A stretch of DNA of 64,000 bases from Gillisella vitis. Lineage in GTDB: Bacteria; Pseudomonadota; Alphaproteobacteria; Rhizobiales; Rhizobiaceae. The DNA lies in contig NZ_LMVL02000002.1 in NCBI RefSeq assembly GCF_001541345.2, forward strand, positions 372,001-436,000, read 5' to 3'. A program made the position numbers and the translations under genes. The notes under the pieces are model-generated. The model saw only the letters and a list, made by a program, of their open reading frames with translations. It ran no database searches and was not told where the DNA came from. Of the stretch, positions 1 through 9,949 are shown one piece after another. Each line of letters opens with the position of its first letter. The first letter of the stretch is position 1.

Positions 1-1039
1 GCGAATGCGTCAGGCCGTGGTGACCGAGGCCGAGGCCATCAAGAAAGCGGCGCGGGCGCTGGCGGTGATCGATGTGGCCGCCGGTCTTGCCGTCCTGGCT
101 GAGGAACAGGGCTATTGCAGACCCCTGGTCGATGACAGCAGAATGTTTTCCATTGTCGCCGGGCGCCATCCGGTGGTCGAGCAGGCCTTGCGCAAACAGG
201 CGGCCAGCCCTTTCATCGCCAATAATTGCGATCTTTCACCAGTAGGCGACCAGAAGCACGGTGCAATCTGGATGCTGACCGGTCCGAACATGGGCGGTAA
301 ATCCACCTTTTTGCGCCAGAATGCGCTGATCGCCATTCTCGCCCAGATGGGGTCATTCGTGCCTGCTGGTTCCGCGCATATCGGCATTGTTGACCGGCTG
401 TTTTCCCGGGTTGGCGCCTCCGACGATCTGGCGCGGGGCCGCTCGACATTCATGGTCGAGATGGTGGAAACGGCGGCCATTCTCAATCAGGCGGGGGAAC
501 GGTCTCTGGTCATTCTCGATGAGATCGGCCGTGGTACGGCAACATTCGACGGCCTGTCGATTGCCTGGGCGACTGTCGAGCATCTGCATGAGGTCAATCG
601 CTGCCGTTCGCTGTTTGCCACGCATTTTCATGAGCTGACAGCGCTGTCTGAAAAGCTTGTCCGGTTGTCGAACGTCACCATGAAGGTCAAGGAATGGCAT
701 GGCGAGGTGATTTTCCTACATGAGGTTGGGGCTGGCGCCGCCGACCGCTCCTACGGCATTCAGGTGGCGCGATTGGCCGGGCTGCCGAGCATGGTGGTGG
801 AGCGCGCCCGCGCTGTGCTGTCGCAGCTTGAAGATGCAGACCGTAAAAATCCGGCCAGCCAGTTGATAGACGACCTGCCGCTGTTCCAGGTCAGTCAGAG
901 GCGGGAGAGCAAAACGGGTGCAGGGGCGCAGGTGTCGGCGGTGGAAGAGGCATTGCGAGGCCTCAATCTGGATGATTTGACGCCAAGGCAAGCACTGGAT
1001 GCGCTTTACGGTCTGAAAACCACCCTGGCGAAATCCTGA
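1..1039 (+). CDS. mutS: DNA mismatch repair protein MutS (C-terminal part, cut by window start)
   Basis: MutS binds base mismatches and uses ATP to recruit MutL and start strand repair. The open frame enters from the left edge (first full codon at base 2), so only about 345 C-terminal residues are seen: end of the core/clamp region, then the ABC-type ATPase. Walker [10 protein letters not shown] is near residue 93 of the visible part, the Walker B stretch [10 protein letters not shown] near 170, and the THFHEL switch follows. The C-terminus has the small helical dimer/tetramer domain ([16 protein letters not shown]). Its neighbour glnD begins 182 bases later. A strong family match; only the start is missing. 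Confidence 0.97.
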   Translation, partial: RMRQAVVTEAEAIKKAARALAVIDVAAGLAVLAEEQGYCRPLVDDSRMFSIVAGRHPVVEQALRKQAASPFIANNCDLSPVGDQKHGAIWMLTGPNMGGKSTFLRQNALIAILAQMGSFVPAGSAHIGIVDRLFSRVGASDDLARGRSTFMVEMVETAAILNQAGERSLVILDEIGRGTATFDGLSIAWATVEHLHEVNRCRSLFATHFHELTALSEKLVRLSNVTMKVKEWHGEVIFLHEVGAGAADRSYGIQVARLAGLPSMVVERARAVLSQLEDADRKNPASQLIDDLPLFQVSQRRESKTGAGAQVSAVEEALRGLNLDDLTPRQALDALYGLKTTLAKS

Positions 1040-1108
1040 TCGGCCAAATCCCGATCCAGGCGCGCATTGCTTTTGGGGTTTGGGTTCCCTGTTCTGGTGC
1101 AGTCAACG

Positions 1109-1126
1109 GATTTTAGGAATTATCGG
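1109..1126 (+). repeat. 18-bp intergenic repeat, copy 1 (upstream of glnD)
   Basis: GATTTTAGGAATTATCGG occurs here and again, identical, at 9335-9352 upstream of rimI. Flanks are loosely alike for about 10 more bases (TATCCTGT versus TAATCTGT). Both copies are on the coding strand, roughly 60-100 bases before a start codon, so a shared promoter or regulator site is possible. No function is known to me. Confidence 0.6.
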
Positions 1127-1221
1127 CTATCCTGTTGCCCGCAGCGCCTTAAAAACGCTAAACCCGTTACAGACAAAAGCCGCCTCATTCCAAGCGGCAG
1201 GGAACAGATAACCGGACGATT

Positions 1222-4047
1222 ATGGCAAAGCACGATCCATCAGACGCAACGCCCCCCGATTTCAAGGCATTGGAGGCGGAATGCATGTCCATCGTGCTCC
1301 AGAATGGCAAGGTGCCGGAAACGCGGGCCGCCATTCTCCCCTTGCTGAAAAAAGCAAGCATTGATGGCCGGGAGGCGGCCCTGCGCCATCTGACCGCCAA
1401 TGGCAGCGGCTTGGAATGCGCCGGGATGATTTCCAATCTCCAGGATAATCTGATCGCGCTGGTGCATCGCATGGTCACCCAGGCGGTTTATCCCACCACC
1501 CAGCATGAATTTGCCGTGGCTGCTGTCGGCGGTTATGGACGCAGCACTCTGGCTCCCGGGTCCGACATCGATCTCTTGTTCCTGCTATCGGTCAAGGCTG
1601 GGGCGGATGCCCGCAAGGCGGTGGAATTCCTGCTCTATATTCTGTGGGATCTGGGTTTCAAGGTCGGTCATGCCACCCGCCTCGTTGAGGAATGCATCCG
1701 GCTGTCACGCACCGATATGACCATCAGGACCGCCATTCTCGAAACCCGGTTCATCTGCGGCGAAGCGCTGCTGGTTGGCGAATTGCAGAAACGGTTCGAT
1801 GCGGAGGTGGTTGAAAAGACCGCGCCTGAATTCATTGCCGCCAAACTGGCCGAACGTGATGAACGGCACCGCAAGGCGGGCGATACCCGTTATCTGGTCG
1901 AGCCGAATGTGAAGGAAGGCAAGGGCGGCTTGCGAGACCTGCACACGCTGTTCTGGATCGCCAAATATTATTACCGGATTTCCGATCCGGCCGACCTGGT
2001 CAAGCTGGGTGTTCTGTCGCGCCAGGAATGGCGGATGTTTCAGAAATCCGACGATTTTCTCTGGGCGGTGCGCTGCCATATGCATTTCGCCACCGGCAAG
2101 CCGGAGGAGCGTCTCTCCTTCGATCTCCAGCCGGAAATCGCCCGCAATCTCGGCTATAATGCCCGTCCCGGCCTCTCGGAGGTCGAACGTTTCATGAAGC
2201 ATTATTTCCATGTCGCCAAGAATGTCGGCGACCTGACCCGGATCGTCTGTGCCAGCCTGGAGGACAAGCAGGCGAAGGCCGCTCCAGGACTGACCGCGGC
2301 CATTGGGCGTTTTGCCCATCGGCCCCGGCGCATTCCCGGCACGCCTGAGTTCATCGAGGACAGGGGCCGGATCGCTCTGTCCGGTCCGGATATTTTCAAG
2401 CGTGATCCGATCAATATCATGCGCTTTTTTCATGTGGCCGACCTGCATGGGCTGGAATTCCATCCCGATGCGCTCAAGGCGATTACCCGCTGCCTGCCGC
2501 TGATCGATCATGATTTCCGCGAGAACGAGGAGGCCAACCGGCTGTTCCTCTCCATCCTGACCTCCAAACGTGACCCGGCTCTGATGCTGACTCGGATGAA
2601 CGAAGCGGGCGTGCTGGGCAAGTTTATCCCGGATTTCGGGCGGATCGTTTCGATGATGCAGTTCAACATGTATCATCATTATACCGTGGACGAGCATTTG
2701 ATCCGCTCAGTCGGCATTCTGGCCGAGGTCGATCAGGGGCAGCATGCCGATATCCATCCGTTGGCCGTCAAGCTGATGCCGAATATAGAAGAGCGCACTG
2801 TGCTGTTCGTCGCGGTGCTGCTGCATGATATCGCCAAGGGTCGTCAGGAGGATCATTCGATTGCCGGTGCCAAGGTTGCCCGGCGTCTCTGCCCGCGTCT
2901 TGGCCTGAATGAGAAGCAGACCAATCTGGTCGTCTGGCTGATCGATCAGCATCTGCTGATGTCGATGGTCGCCCAGACCCGCGATCTGCACGACCGCAAG
3001 ACCATTACCGATTTCGCCGAGAAGGTGCAGTCGCTTGACAGGCTGCGCATGCTGCTGGTTCTGACAGTCTGCGATATCCGCGCTGTCGGTCCTGGTGTGT
3101 GGAACGGCTGGAAAGGCCAATTGCTGCGCACGCTCTACTATGAAACCGAATTGCTGCTATCAGGCGGGTTTTCCGAAAGCCCCCGCAAGGAACGCGCCAA
3201 ACAGGCTGCCGAGCAATTGGCAGAGGCCCTGTCGGACTGGAGCCAGAAGGACCAGAAAACCTATACCAAGCTGCATTACCAGCCCTATCTGCTGACGGTG
3301 CCGTTGGAAGATCAGGTGCGTCATGCCCATTTCATCCGCCAGGCCGACAAGGCCGATCAGGCGTTGGCAACCATGGTCCGCACCCATTCCTTCCACGCAA
3401 TCACCGAGATTACGGTGCTTGCCCCTGACCATCCGCGCCTGTTGTCGATCATCGCCGGTGCCTGTGCGGCGGCGGGCGCCAATATTGCCGATGCGCAGAT
3501 TTTCACCACCTCGGATGGCCGGGCGCTCGATACCATTCTCATCAACAGGGAGTTTCCCATCGATGAGGATGAGATGCGCCGGGGCAATACGATCAGCAAG
3601 ATGATCGAAGACGTGCTGGCGGGCAAGAAACGCCTGCCGGAAGTGATTGCCACCCGCACCAAGGGCCGCAAACGCAACAAGACCTTCACCGTCAAACCGC
3701 ATGTGACGATTTCCAACAGCCTTTCCAATAAGTTTACGGTGATCGAGATCGAATGCCTCGACCGCATCGGTCTGCTGGCCGAGGTCACGGCGGTCCTGGC
3801 TGATCTGTCGCTCGATATTCACTCGGCCCGTATCACCACCTTTGGCGAAAAGGTCATCGATACGTTTTACGTCATCGATCTGGTTGGCCAGAAGATCACC
3901 AATGAAAACCGGCAGGGGTCGATTTCGGTCCGGCTGAAAGCGGTGATGAGCGAGCAACCCGACGAATTGCGCGAACAGATGCCATCAGGCATTATCGCGC
4001 CCGCCGCGACGAAATCCCCGGCTGCTGAAAAGAAAGCCCGCGTCTGA
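1222..4047 (+). CDS. glnD: [Protein-PII] uridylyltransferase / uridylyl-removing enzyme
   Basis: GlnD is the glutamine sensor of nitrogen control: it uridylylates PII (GlnB/GlnK) when glutamine is low and removes UMP when it is high. The 941-residue product has the family layout: nucleotidyltransferase domain (GGYGR at 103-107, metal-binding GSDID at 113-117), helical linker, an HD hydrolase domain (LLHDIAKG near 533-540) and two C-terminal ACT domains (from about 730 and 838) that bind glutamine. Length is normal for rhizobial GlnD. The start lacks a strong Shine-Dalgarno. murJ follows after one base, so the two are probably co-transcribed. Confidence 0.97.
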   Translation: MAKHDPSDATPPDFKALEAECMSIVLQNGKVPETRAAILPLLKKASIDGREAALRHLTANGSGLECAGMISNLQDNLIALVHRMVTQAVYPTTQHEFAVAAVGGYGRSTLAPGSDIDLLFLLSVKAGADARKAVEFLLYILWDLGFKVGHATRLVEECIRLSRTDMTIRTAILETRFICGEALLVGELQKRFDAEVVEKTAPEFIAAKLAERDERHRKAGDTRYLVEPNVKEGKGGLRDLHTLFWIAKYYYRISDPADLVKLGVLSRQEWRMFQKSDDFLWAVRCHMHFATGKPEERLSFDLQPEIARNLGYNARPGLSEVERFMKHYFHVAKNVGDLTRIVCASLEDKQAKAAPGLTAAIGRFAHRPRRIPGTPEFIEDRGRIALSGPDIFKRDPINIMRFFHVADLHGLEFHPDALKAITRCLPLIDHDFRENEEANRLFLSILTSKRDPALMLTRMNEAGVLGKFIPDFGRIVSMMQFNMYHHYTVDEHLIRSVGILAEVDQGQHADIHPLAVKLMPNIEERTVLFVAVLLHDIAKGRQEDHSIAGAKVARRLCPRLGLNEKQTNLVVWLIDQHLLMSMVAQTRDLHDRKTITDFAEKVQSLDRLRMLLVLTVCDIRAVGPGVWNGWKGQLLRTLYYETELLLSGGFSESPRKERAKQAAEQLAEALSDWSQKDQKTYTKLHYQPYLLTVPLEDQVRHAHFIRQADKADQALATMVRTHSFHAITEITVLAPDHPRLLSIIAGACAAAGANIADAQIFTTSDGRALDTILINREFPIDEDEMRRGNTISKMIEDVLAGKKRLPEVIATRTKGRKRNKTFTVKPHVTISNSLSNKFTVIEIECLDRIGLLAEVTAVLADLSLDIHSARITTFGEKVIDTFYVIDLVGQKITNENRQGSISVRLKAVMSEQPDELREQMPSGIIAPAATKSPAAEKKARV

Positions 4048-4048
4048 T

Positions 4049-5647
4049 ATGTCCCTCGTCAAGAAATTCATGACCGTCGGCGGTGCCACGCTTGGCAGCC
4101 GATTGTTCGGTTTTGCCCGCGAAACCCTGATGGCGGCGGCGCTGGGCACCGGGCCGATGGCCGATGTGTTTTATGCGGCTTTCCGTTTTCCCAACCTGTT
4201 TCGCCGGTTGTTTGCTGAAGGCGCTTTCAACGCTGCTTTCGTGCCACTGTTTTCCAAGGAGATCGAGGCAAACGGACTGGACGGCGCCAAGCGTTTTTCC
4301 GAGGAAGTCTTCGGCGTTCTCTTTACCGTCCTGCTGCTGATCACCATCGCCATGGAGCTTTCCATGCCGCTCCTGGTGCGGTTTGTCATCGCACCGGGTT
4401 TTGCCGATGACGCCGAGAAGTTTTCGCTGACGGTGCGTCTCGCCGTGGTGATGTTTCCCTATCTAATGTGCATGTCGCTGACGGCGATGCTGAGCGGCAT
4501 GCTCAATTCGCTGCATCACTTTTTCGCCGCCGCCGTCGCGCCGATCTTTCTCAATCTGGTGATGATCAGCGCACTGTTTTATGCGCTTTATTATGGTGTC
4601 GAGCCGGTCGTGACGGCCTGGTATCTCTCCTGGTCGGTGCTGGTGGCGGGGATTTTGCAGTTGCTGGTGGTCTATATCGGCGTGCGCCATGCGGGGATCA
4701 GGCTCGGCTTCAAATGGCCGAAGATCACCCCCAATGTGAAACGGCTGCTGGTGCTCGCCGTCCCTGCGGCGGTGACCGGCGGCATTACCCAGATCAACCA
4801 GCTGATCGGACAGGCGATTGCCTCCTCCAAGGATGGCGCGATTGCCGCCCTGCAATATGCCGACCGTATCTATCAATTGCCCTTGGGCGTGGTGGGCGTT
4901 GCTGTGGGCGTCGTGCTCTTGCCAGAGCTGGCGCGGGCGCTGAAATCCGATCATCAGCGCGAAGCCTCGACCATCCAGAACAGGTCGATCGAATTCGTGT
5001 TGTTCCTGACTCTGCCTGCGGCGGTCGGGCTTTGGGTCCTGTCTGATGATATCATCCGGGTGCTTTACGAGCGCGGCGCGTTTACCGCGCATAATACCGC
5101 CATTGTCGGGGCAATCCTTGCCTATTACGGCTTGGGCCTGCCCGGTTTCGTGATGATTAAGGCCCTGCAGCCAGGTTTTTACGCCCGCGAGGATACCAAA
5201 ACCCCGATGCGGTTCACCGGCATTTCGGTGGTGGTCAATTCGGCGCTGGCCATTTCGCTGTTTCCGCTGTTGCAGGAGCGGGGCATCGCCATTGCAGAAG
5301 CGACGGCGGGCGCGATCAACACGGTTCTGCTGTTCACCATGCTGGTACGGCGCGGACATTTGCAGGTGGAATGGGCGCTGGTGTCACGGGCGCTGCGGCT
5401 TTTGCTGGCGGCGCTGGCCATGGGCGCGGCGCTGATGGCGTTTTCAGGCTTTTTCGCGCCTTATATCGGTACCGGTTCGCCCTTCCTGCACAAGGTGCTG
5501 GTGCTGTTCATCCAGATCGGTCTGGCGATGCTGATCTATTTCTCGCTGGCCTTCCTGATCGGCGGTGCGGATATCGGCATGCTGAGACGCAATCTGAAGC
5601 GCAAGGCGCGCGCGACGACAAGCGAGGCCGCCGATGACGCAAAATAG
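4049..5647 (+). CDS. murJ: Lipid II flippase MurJ (MviN)
   Basis: A polytopic inner-membrane protein of the MOP superfamily that flips lipid II to the periplasm for peptidoglycan synthesis. The 532 residues are almost all hydrophobic segments (about 13-14 predicted). The N-terminus has the family signature (GSRLFGFARETLMAAALG, then FRFPNLFRRLFAEGAFNAAF at 46-65) with the conserved arginines. The C-terminus is a basic cytoplasmic tail. The start follows the glnD stop by one base, and the end overlaps the next start by 14 bases, so three genes look translationally coupled. Confidence 0.97.
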   Translation: MSLVKKFMTVGGATLGSRLFGFARETLMAAALGTGPMADVFYAAFRFPNLFRRLFAEGAFNAAFVPLFSKEIEANGLDGAKRFSEEVFGVLFTVLLLITIAMELSMPLLVRFVIAPGFADDAEKFSLTVRLAVVMFPYLMCMSLTAMLSGMLNSLHHFFAAAVAPIFLNLVMISALFYALYYGVEPVVTAWYLSWSVLVAGILQLLVVYIGVRHAGIRLGFKWPKITPNVKRLLVLAVPAAVTGGITQINQLIGQAIASSKDGAIAALQYADRIYQLPLGVVGVAVGVVLLPELARALKSDHQREASTIQNRSIEFVLFLTLPAAVGLWVLSDDIIRVLYERGAFTAHNTAIVGAILAYYGLGLPGFVMIKALQPGFYAREDTKTPMRFTGISVVVNSALAISLFPLLQERGIAIAEATAGAINTVLLFTMLVRRGHLQVEWALVSRALRLLLAALAMGAALMAFSGFFAPYIGTGSPFLHKVLVLFIQIGLAMLIYFSLAFLIGGADIGMLRRNLKRKARATTSEAADDAK

Positions 5648-6038
5648 GCCGGTAAAACGCATTGCCACCGTAACGCTTGTTGTGGACGATTATGACCGGG
5701 CGCTGGCCTTTTATTGCGGCAAGCTGGGCTTTGCCTGCAAAGCAGATATCGACCTGGGCGATGGCAAGCGCTGGGTGGTGGTCTCTCCCGCTGAAGACGG
5801 TGCCGGGCTGCTTCTGGCGCAGGCAGATGGAGAACAACAGGTGGCGACAATCGGCAATCAGGCGGGCGGTCGGGTTGCCTTCTTTCTGGAAACGGATGAC
5901 TTTGCCCGCGATCATGCGGCGTTTATCGCTGATGGCATCGCCTTTCAGGAAGAGCCTCGTTACGAGCCCTACGGCACGGTCGCCGTGTTCGAAGATCTCT
6001 ACGGCAATCTCTGGGATCTGATCGAGCCAAAATTATAA
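5634..6038 (+). CDS. VOC-family (glyoxalase/bleomycin-resistance fold) protein
   Basis: A 134-residue single-domain protein of the vicinal oxygen chelate superfamily: an initial beta strand (TVTLVVDDYDRALAFYCGKLGF), a central region and a C-terminal strand with DLYGNLWDLIEP. It could bind metal through His/Glu positions, but its substrate cannot be read from sequence; the family includes glyoxalases, dioxygenases and drug-binding proteins. The start codon lies inside the end of murJ (14-base overlap), implying coupled translation. No resistance role is claimed. Confidence 0.88.
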   Translation: MTQNRPVKRIATVTLVVDDYDRALAFYCGKLGFACKADIDLGDGKRWVVVSPAEDGAGLLLAQADGEQQVATIGNQAGGRVAFFLETDDFARDHAAFIADGIAFQEEPRYEPYGTVAVFEDLYGNLWDLIEPKL

Positions 6039-6143
6039 TCGCTCCTCCGTCTTTCCGTGCTTGATCGAAAACGTCTGCCTGTGCATAAGCGCTGTAAATC
6101 CACACGAGGTATCAGGCCCTCCACAAGCCTGCTGAGGTCAATC

Positions 6144-7208
6144 ATGAGCGAATTTCAGCCGCTGGTTTTTTCCGGCGTTCAGCCCACGGGCAATCTCCAT
6201 CTTGGCAATTACCTCGGCGCGATCCGCAAATTCGTCGCGCTCCAGGAGAATAACGACTGCATGTATTGCGTCGTCGATCTGCATGCGCTGACGGCGCAAC
6301 TGGTGCACGAAGATATGCGCGGCCAGATCCGCTCGATCACGGCGGCTTTTCTCGCGGCGGGTATCGACCCCGTCAAGCATATCGTTTTCAACCAGAGCCA
6401 GGTGCCGCAACATGCCGAACTGGCCTGGATCTTCAACTGTGTCGCCCGCATCGGCTGGATGAACCGGATGACCCAGTTCAAGGACAAGGCCGGCAAGGAC
6501 CGCGAGCAGGCCTCGCTTGGCCTGTTTGCCTATCCGAGCCTGATGGCTGCCGACATTCTGGTCTACCGCGCCACCCATGTGCCTGTGGGCGATGACCAGA
6601 AGCAGCATCTGGAACTGACCCGCGATATCGCCATGAAGTTCAATCTGGATTTTGCACAGCAGATCCGCCCGACCGGACTCGGCATCGATATCACCGTCGG
6701 CAACGAGCCGGTGCATGCCTATTTCCCGATGGTCGAACCGCTGATCGACGGTCCGGCCCCCAGGGTGATGAGCCTGAAGGATGGCACCAAGAAAATGTCG
6801 AAGTCCGATCCGTCGGATCTGTCGCGCATCAACCTGATGGACGATGCCGAGGCGATTGCCAAGAAGATCCGCAAGGCCAAGACCGATCCGGACGCCCTGC
6901 CAAGCGAAACGGATGGACTGGCCGGACGGCCGGAGGCCGATAATCTGGTGGGCATTTATGCAGCCCTTGCCGACAAGACCAAAGCCGAGGTGCTGGCGGA
7001 ATTCGGCGGGCAGCAGTTCTCGGTGTTCAAGCCTGCTCTTATCGAACTCGCTGTCGAGGTTCTGTCCCCGATTACCGGTGAAATGCGCCGGTTGACGGGA
7101 GATCCCGCCCATATCGATGCTGTGTTGCGGGACGGTGGCGAGCGGGCGCGGGTGCGGGCTGAAAAAACCATGACGGAAATCCGCGACATTATTGGTTTCG
7201 TGCGCTAA
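6144..7208 (+). CDS. trpS: Tryptophanyl-tRNA synthetase
   Basis: Class I aminoacyl-tRNA synthetase that charges tRNA-Trp in the cytoplasm. 354 residues from the ATG preceded by GAGG about six bases upstream; a longer in-frame extension to 6057 exists but is not conserved in type. The HIGH-like motif is TGNLHLG near residue 13 and the KMSKS loop is [10 protein letters not shown] near 215. The alphaproteobacterial insert after KMSKS is present. It stands 105 bases after the VOC gene and is followed by an imperfect hairpin. Confidence 0.97.
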   Translation: MSEFQPLVFSGVQPTGNLHLGNYLGAIRKFVALQENNDCMYCVVDLHALTAQLVHEDMRGQIRSITAAFLAAGIDPVKHIVFNQSQVPQHAELAWIFNCVARIGWMNRMTQFKDKAGKDREQASLGLFAYPSLMAADILVYRATHVPVGDDQKQHLELTRDIAMKFNLDFAQQIRPTGLGIDITVGNEPVHAYFPMVEPLIDGPAPRVMSLKDGTKKMSKSDPSDLSRINLMDDAEAIAKKIRKAKTDPDALPSETDGLAGRPEADNLVGIYAALADKTKAEVLAEFGGQQFSVFKPALIELAVEVLSPITGEMRRLTGDPAHIDAVLRDGGERARVRAEKTMTEIRDIIGFVR

Positions 7209-7216
7209 GCTTTGAT

Positions 7217-7246
7217 GATGATGCGTGGCAGGTGTCACGCGTCATC
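7217..7246 (+). other. Stem-loop downstream of trpS
   Basis: An 11-bp stem (GATGATGCGTG / CACGCGTCATC, one G-U pair) with an 8-base loop begins 9 bases after the trpS stop. There is no following T-run, so it may protect the 3' end or be a weak terminator. Confidence 0.4.
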
Positions 7247-7297
7247 AGGTAACGGTTATCGGGGCCGGTCGATCCGGCCCGACGAACAGGGCAGGCC

Positions 7298-7789
7298 ATG
7301 GTATCGAAACGTCTATCGCGTCTTGACGGGCACCGACGGAAATTTCTGACGGTCATCGACGATACGCCGGAATGCTCCCGCGCCGTCCATTATGCCGGGA
7401 GGCGCGCCAAGAATTCCAACGGCGGACTGGTTCTGCTCTATGTGATTCCCGAGGGCGATTTCCAGCAATGGCTGGGTGTCGAGGAAATCATGCGGGCCGA
7501 GGCCCGGGAAGCCGCCGATGCGGTCATGGCAAAATCCGCCCAGACGGTGCGTGAAACCATTGGGCTTGAGCCGGAAATCGTCATCCGCGAGGGCAGTGCC
7601 GCCGAGCAGATCCAGGCGGTGATTGAGGAAGATCGCGATATCGCCATCCTCGTTCTGGCCGCAGGCTCGGCCAAGGACGGGCCTGGCCCTCTGGTCTCGA
7701 TGATCGCCGGGCGGGCACAGGCTTTTCCCATTCCGGTGACCGTGCTGCCGGATACGCTGAGCAATGAAGAAATCGATGCGCTTTGCTGA
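7298..7789 (+). CDS. Universal stress protein (UspA family)
   Basis: A 163-residue single Usp domain: beta strand FLTVIDDTPECSRAVHYAGRRA at the start, and a central acidic alpha/beta section. The last part (VLAAGSAKDGPGPLVSMIAG, then PIPVTVLPD) has a nucleotide-binding-like glycine-rich loop. Usp proteins are cytoplasmic and aid survival under stress; the exact role is unknown. It is located between trpS and the Nfu gene with about 90 and 120 bases of spacer, so may have its own promoter. Confidence 0.9.
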   Translation: MVSKRLSRLDGHRRKFLTVIDDTPECSRAVHYAGRRAKNSNGGLVLLYVIPEGDFQQWLGVEEIMRAEAREAADAVMAKSAQTVRETIGLEPEIVIREGSAAEQIQAVIEEDRDIAILVLAAGSAKDGPGPLVSMIAGRAQAFPIPVTVLPDTLSNEEIDALC

Positions 7790-7912
7790 TTGAAAACGTT
7801 ACCAGGCGATCTGTCTTTATTTGCAGCCAGTGCTTGAAGCAGGACCTGCGAAGGTTTATTTTTGAAGCATTCTAAATCGGACCCGGCTTGACCGGTTCGC
7901 AAGGAGTTTGTG

Positions 7913-8473
7913 ATGTTCATTCAGACGGAATCCACCCCCAATCCGGCGACTTTGAAATTCCTGCCGGGCAAGGTGGTGATGGACAATGGCACGGCTGAAT
8001 TCCGCGACCGGGAAGCGGCCATGGCCTCGCCACTGGCTGAAAAGCTGTTTGCCATACCCGGCGTCACCTCCGTGTTCTTTGGCTATGACTTTGTGACCGT
8101 GACCAAGGATACCGCCGAATGGCCGCATCTGAAGCCGGCCATCCTCGGTTCGATCATGGAGCATTTCATGAGCGGTGCGCCGATCATGGGCAGCGCTGTC
8201 GCTGGAGATGAGGCGTCGGACGAAGAGTTCTTCAACGAGGGTGATGAGACCATCGTCGCCACCATCAAGGAGCTGCTGGAAACCCGGGTGCGTCCGGCGG
8301 TCGCCCAGGATGGCGGCGATATCACTTTCCGTGGTTTTCGCGATGGCAAGGTATTTCTCAACATGAAGGGTTCCTGTGCGGGTTGCCCATCCTCCACCGC
8401 GACGCTGAAGCATGGCGTGCAAAATCTGCTGCGCCATTTCATTCCCGAAGTGCAGGAAGTCGAAGCCGTTTGA
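7913..8473 (+). CDS. NifU-family (Nfu) iron-sulfur scaffold protein
   Basis: 186 residues with an N-terminal Nfu_N domain (begins FIQTESTPNPATLKFLPG) and a C-terminal NifU-like domain holding the cluster-binding CxxC (SCAGCPSS near residue 150). Such proteins carry Fe-S clusters to target apoproteins. AAGGAG six bases before the ATG at 7913 decides the start over the GTG three bases upstream. It precedes tsaB by 79 bases. Miao-type nif clusters are absent, so this is the housekeeping form, not nitrogen-fixation NifU. Confidence 0.94.
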   Translation: MFIQTESTPNPATLKFLPGKVVMDNGTAEFRDREAAMASPLAEKLFAIPGVTSVFFGYDFVTVTKDTAEWPHLKPAILGSIMEHFMSGAPIMGSAVAGDEASDEEFFNEGDETIVATIKELLETRVRPAVAQDGGDITFRGFRDGKVFLNMKGSCAGCPSSTATLKHGVQNLLRHFIPEVQEVEAV

Positions 8474-8552
8474 TGCGGTTTGGGCGCGGCGTCCCTTAGG
8501 TTGCCGCGCTTTCGAGAGATGTGAAACGTCACGCAATGAAAAGCGAGCAGGC

Positions 8553-9242
8553 ATGATCCTTTTGGCAATCGACACCGCCGGCGTTGATTGCGCCGTTGGC
8601 CTGTATGACAGCGATCTCGACCGGATGCTGGCAGCCAGAAGCGAGACGATCGGCCGTGGCCATGCCGAAAAGCTGATGGGCATGATCGACGCGGTTCTGG
8701 ACGAGGCCTCAATCGCGCTTCCCAGCGTTGAGCGGGTCGCGGTCACCATTGGTCCCGGTTCCTTTACCGGAATACGCGTCGGCCTGTCGGCGGCGCGGGG
8801 GCTAGCTCTGGCGCTGGGTGTCGATATTGTCGGCATTTCAACACTTGCCGTTCTGGCGGCGGCAGAACGCAGGCGTGGTGGCGCGGTTGCGGTGCTTGCT
8901 GCGATGGATGCCAAGCGTGATGAGGTCTATGTCCAGGGTTTCAGTCCTGATGCTGTAGCGCTGGATGACGCTCGATTGCTGTCGGTGGACGAATTTCGGA
9001 CGATGGCGGCTGAGATTGCCAGGCATGGCGCAGGACGCGTCACCGGTTCGGCATGCCAGCTGCTGGAGAAAGACGTGGCAGGGGAGAGTGAAGAGGCCGC
9101 CACAGTGGAGGTAGATCACTTTCCGATGGAGGATCTCGCCAAGCTTGGAGCGGTGGCGCAGGCCTCGGGCAAGCCTAAGCCGCTCTACTTGCGGGGGCCG
9201 GATGTCAAGCCGCAGGCAGGTTTTGCCGTGGCGCGGGCATGA
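8553..9242 (+). CDS. tsaB: tRNA threonylcarbamoyladenosine biosynthesis protein TsaB
   Basis: TsaB (YeaZ) partners TsaD and TsaE to make t6A at position 37 of ANN-decoding tRNAs. The 229-residue product starts MILLAIDTAGVDCAVGL, the ASKHA-fold N-terminus, and has the TIGPGSFTGIRVGLSAARGLA motif near 64-83. The reading frame is open further upstream (to 8412) but that part overlaps the Nfu gene and is not family-like, so the ATG at 8553 is preferred. tsaB next to rimI is a common bacterial pairing. Confidence 0.95.
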   Translation: MILLAIDTAGVDCAVGLYDSDLDRMLAARSETIGRGHAEKLMGMIDAVLDEASIALPSVERVAVTIGPGSFTGIRVGLSAARGLALALGVDIVGISTLAVLAAAERRRGGAVAVLAAMDAKRDEVYVQGFSPDAVALDDARLLSVDEFRTMAAEIARHGAGRVTGSACQLLEKDVAGESEEAATVEVDHFPMEDLAKLGAVAQASGKPKPLYLRGPDVKPQAGFAVARA

Positions 9243-9334
9243 TCCTGTTTTAGAGCAGGAAGGGCTGGTGGGTTTATAGGCGATAAACGCAATAAAGTTA
9301 AATCTGCTGCGTATTTTCACCATAAATTCCAGGT

Positions 9335-9352
9335 GATTTTAGGAATTATCGG
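9335..9352 (+). repeat. 18-bp intergenic repeat, copy 2 (upstream of rimI)
   Basis: Identical to 1109-1126. Here it sits 63 bases before the rimI start, in the only sizeable spacer (172 bases) of this gene run, and is preceded by AATTCC that forms a short inverted repeat with the GGAATT in the element. A promoter or regulator site is the simplest reading. Confidence 0.6.
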
Positions 9353-9414
9353 GTAATCTGTGCCGTGAGCATGTCGGAATAAACATATTTTATCCTGACT
9401 CTGGGGAGGGTCTT

Positions 9415-9912
9415 ATGCTTGAAACAATTTTTGCCCGTAAAGCCGAGTTTGAAATCGTCGCCATGGAGCTGGACGATTGCCATGACGTGTCGGAATTGCA
9501 TGGCCAGCGGTTTTCGCAGCCATGGAACGATGGTGCATTCGAAAGCCTGCTGTTGCAGCCCAATGTTTTCGGTTTCGTGATTCGCCAGACCAATACGCTG
9601 ATGTTCAAGCCGCAACTGAGCGGTTTCGTGCTGGCCCGCGAAGCGGCGGGTGAGGCGGAAATCCTGACGATTGCCGTGCATGAGAAGGGCGCGCGAAACG
9701 GCCTTGGCTGGCGGCTGATGCAGGGCGCGATGCGCGAAGCAAGAGTGCGCGGCGGCGAAATCATGTTCCTTGAAGTGGATGACGGCAATCAGCCCGCCAT
9801 CAATCTCTACCGCAAGCTCGGCTTTGAAAAAGCTGGCGAAAGGCCCGCTTATTATGCCGATGCCAACGGTCGCCGCAGTGCGGCGCTTGTCATGCGGCGC
9901 GATCTTCGCTAA
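9415..9912 (+). CDS. rimI: Ribosomal-protein-alanine N-acetyltransferase RimI-like
   Basis: A 165-residue GNAT-family acetyltransferase. The acetyl-CoA binding motif A is the EILTIAVHEKGARNGLGWRL stretch (near 82-101), followed by the FLEVDDGNQPAINLYRKLGF motif typical of RimI (near 120-139). RimI acetylates the N-terminal alanine of ribosomal protein S18; relatives have wider substrates. The N-terminal about 15 residues before the GNAT fold are longer than in E. coli. Between tsaB and fur, as in relatives. Confidence 0.92.
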   Translation: MLETIFARKAEFEIVAMELDDCHDVSELHGQRFSQPWNDGAFESLLLQPNVFGFVIRQTNTLMFKPQLSGFVLAREAAGEAEILTIAVHEKGARNGLGWRLMQGAMREARVRGGEIMFLEVDDGNQPAINLYRKLGFEKAGERPAYYADANGRRSAALVMRRDLR

Positions 9913-9949
9913 CTCGTGATTATCGAAATTCACGAGCAACCGGACCATC

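Noticed and set aside
1705..2697. Minus-strand ORF of 330 codons inside glnD
   Set aside because: Shadow of the high-GC glnD codon pattern.
7913..8473. Nitrogen-fixation NifU
   Set aside because: The protein has the Nfu_N plus NifU C-terminal layout of the housekeeping form, and no nif genes are near.
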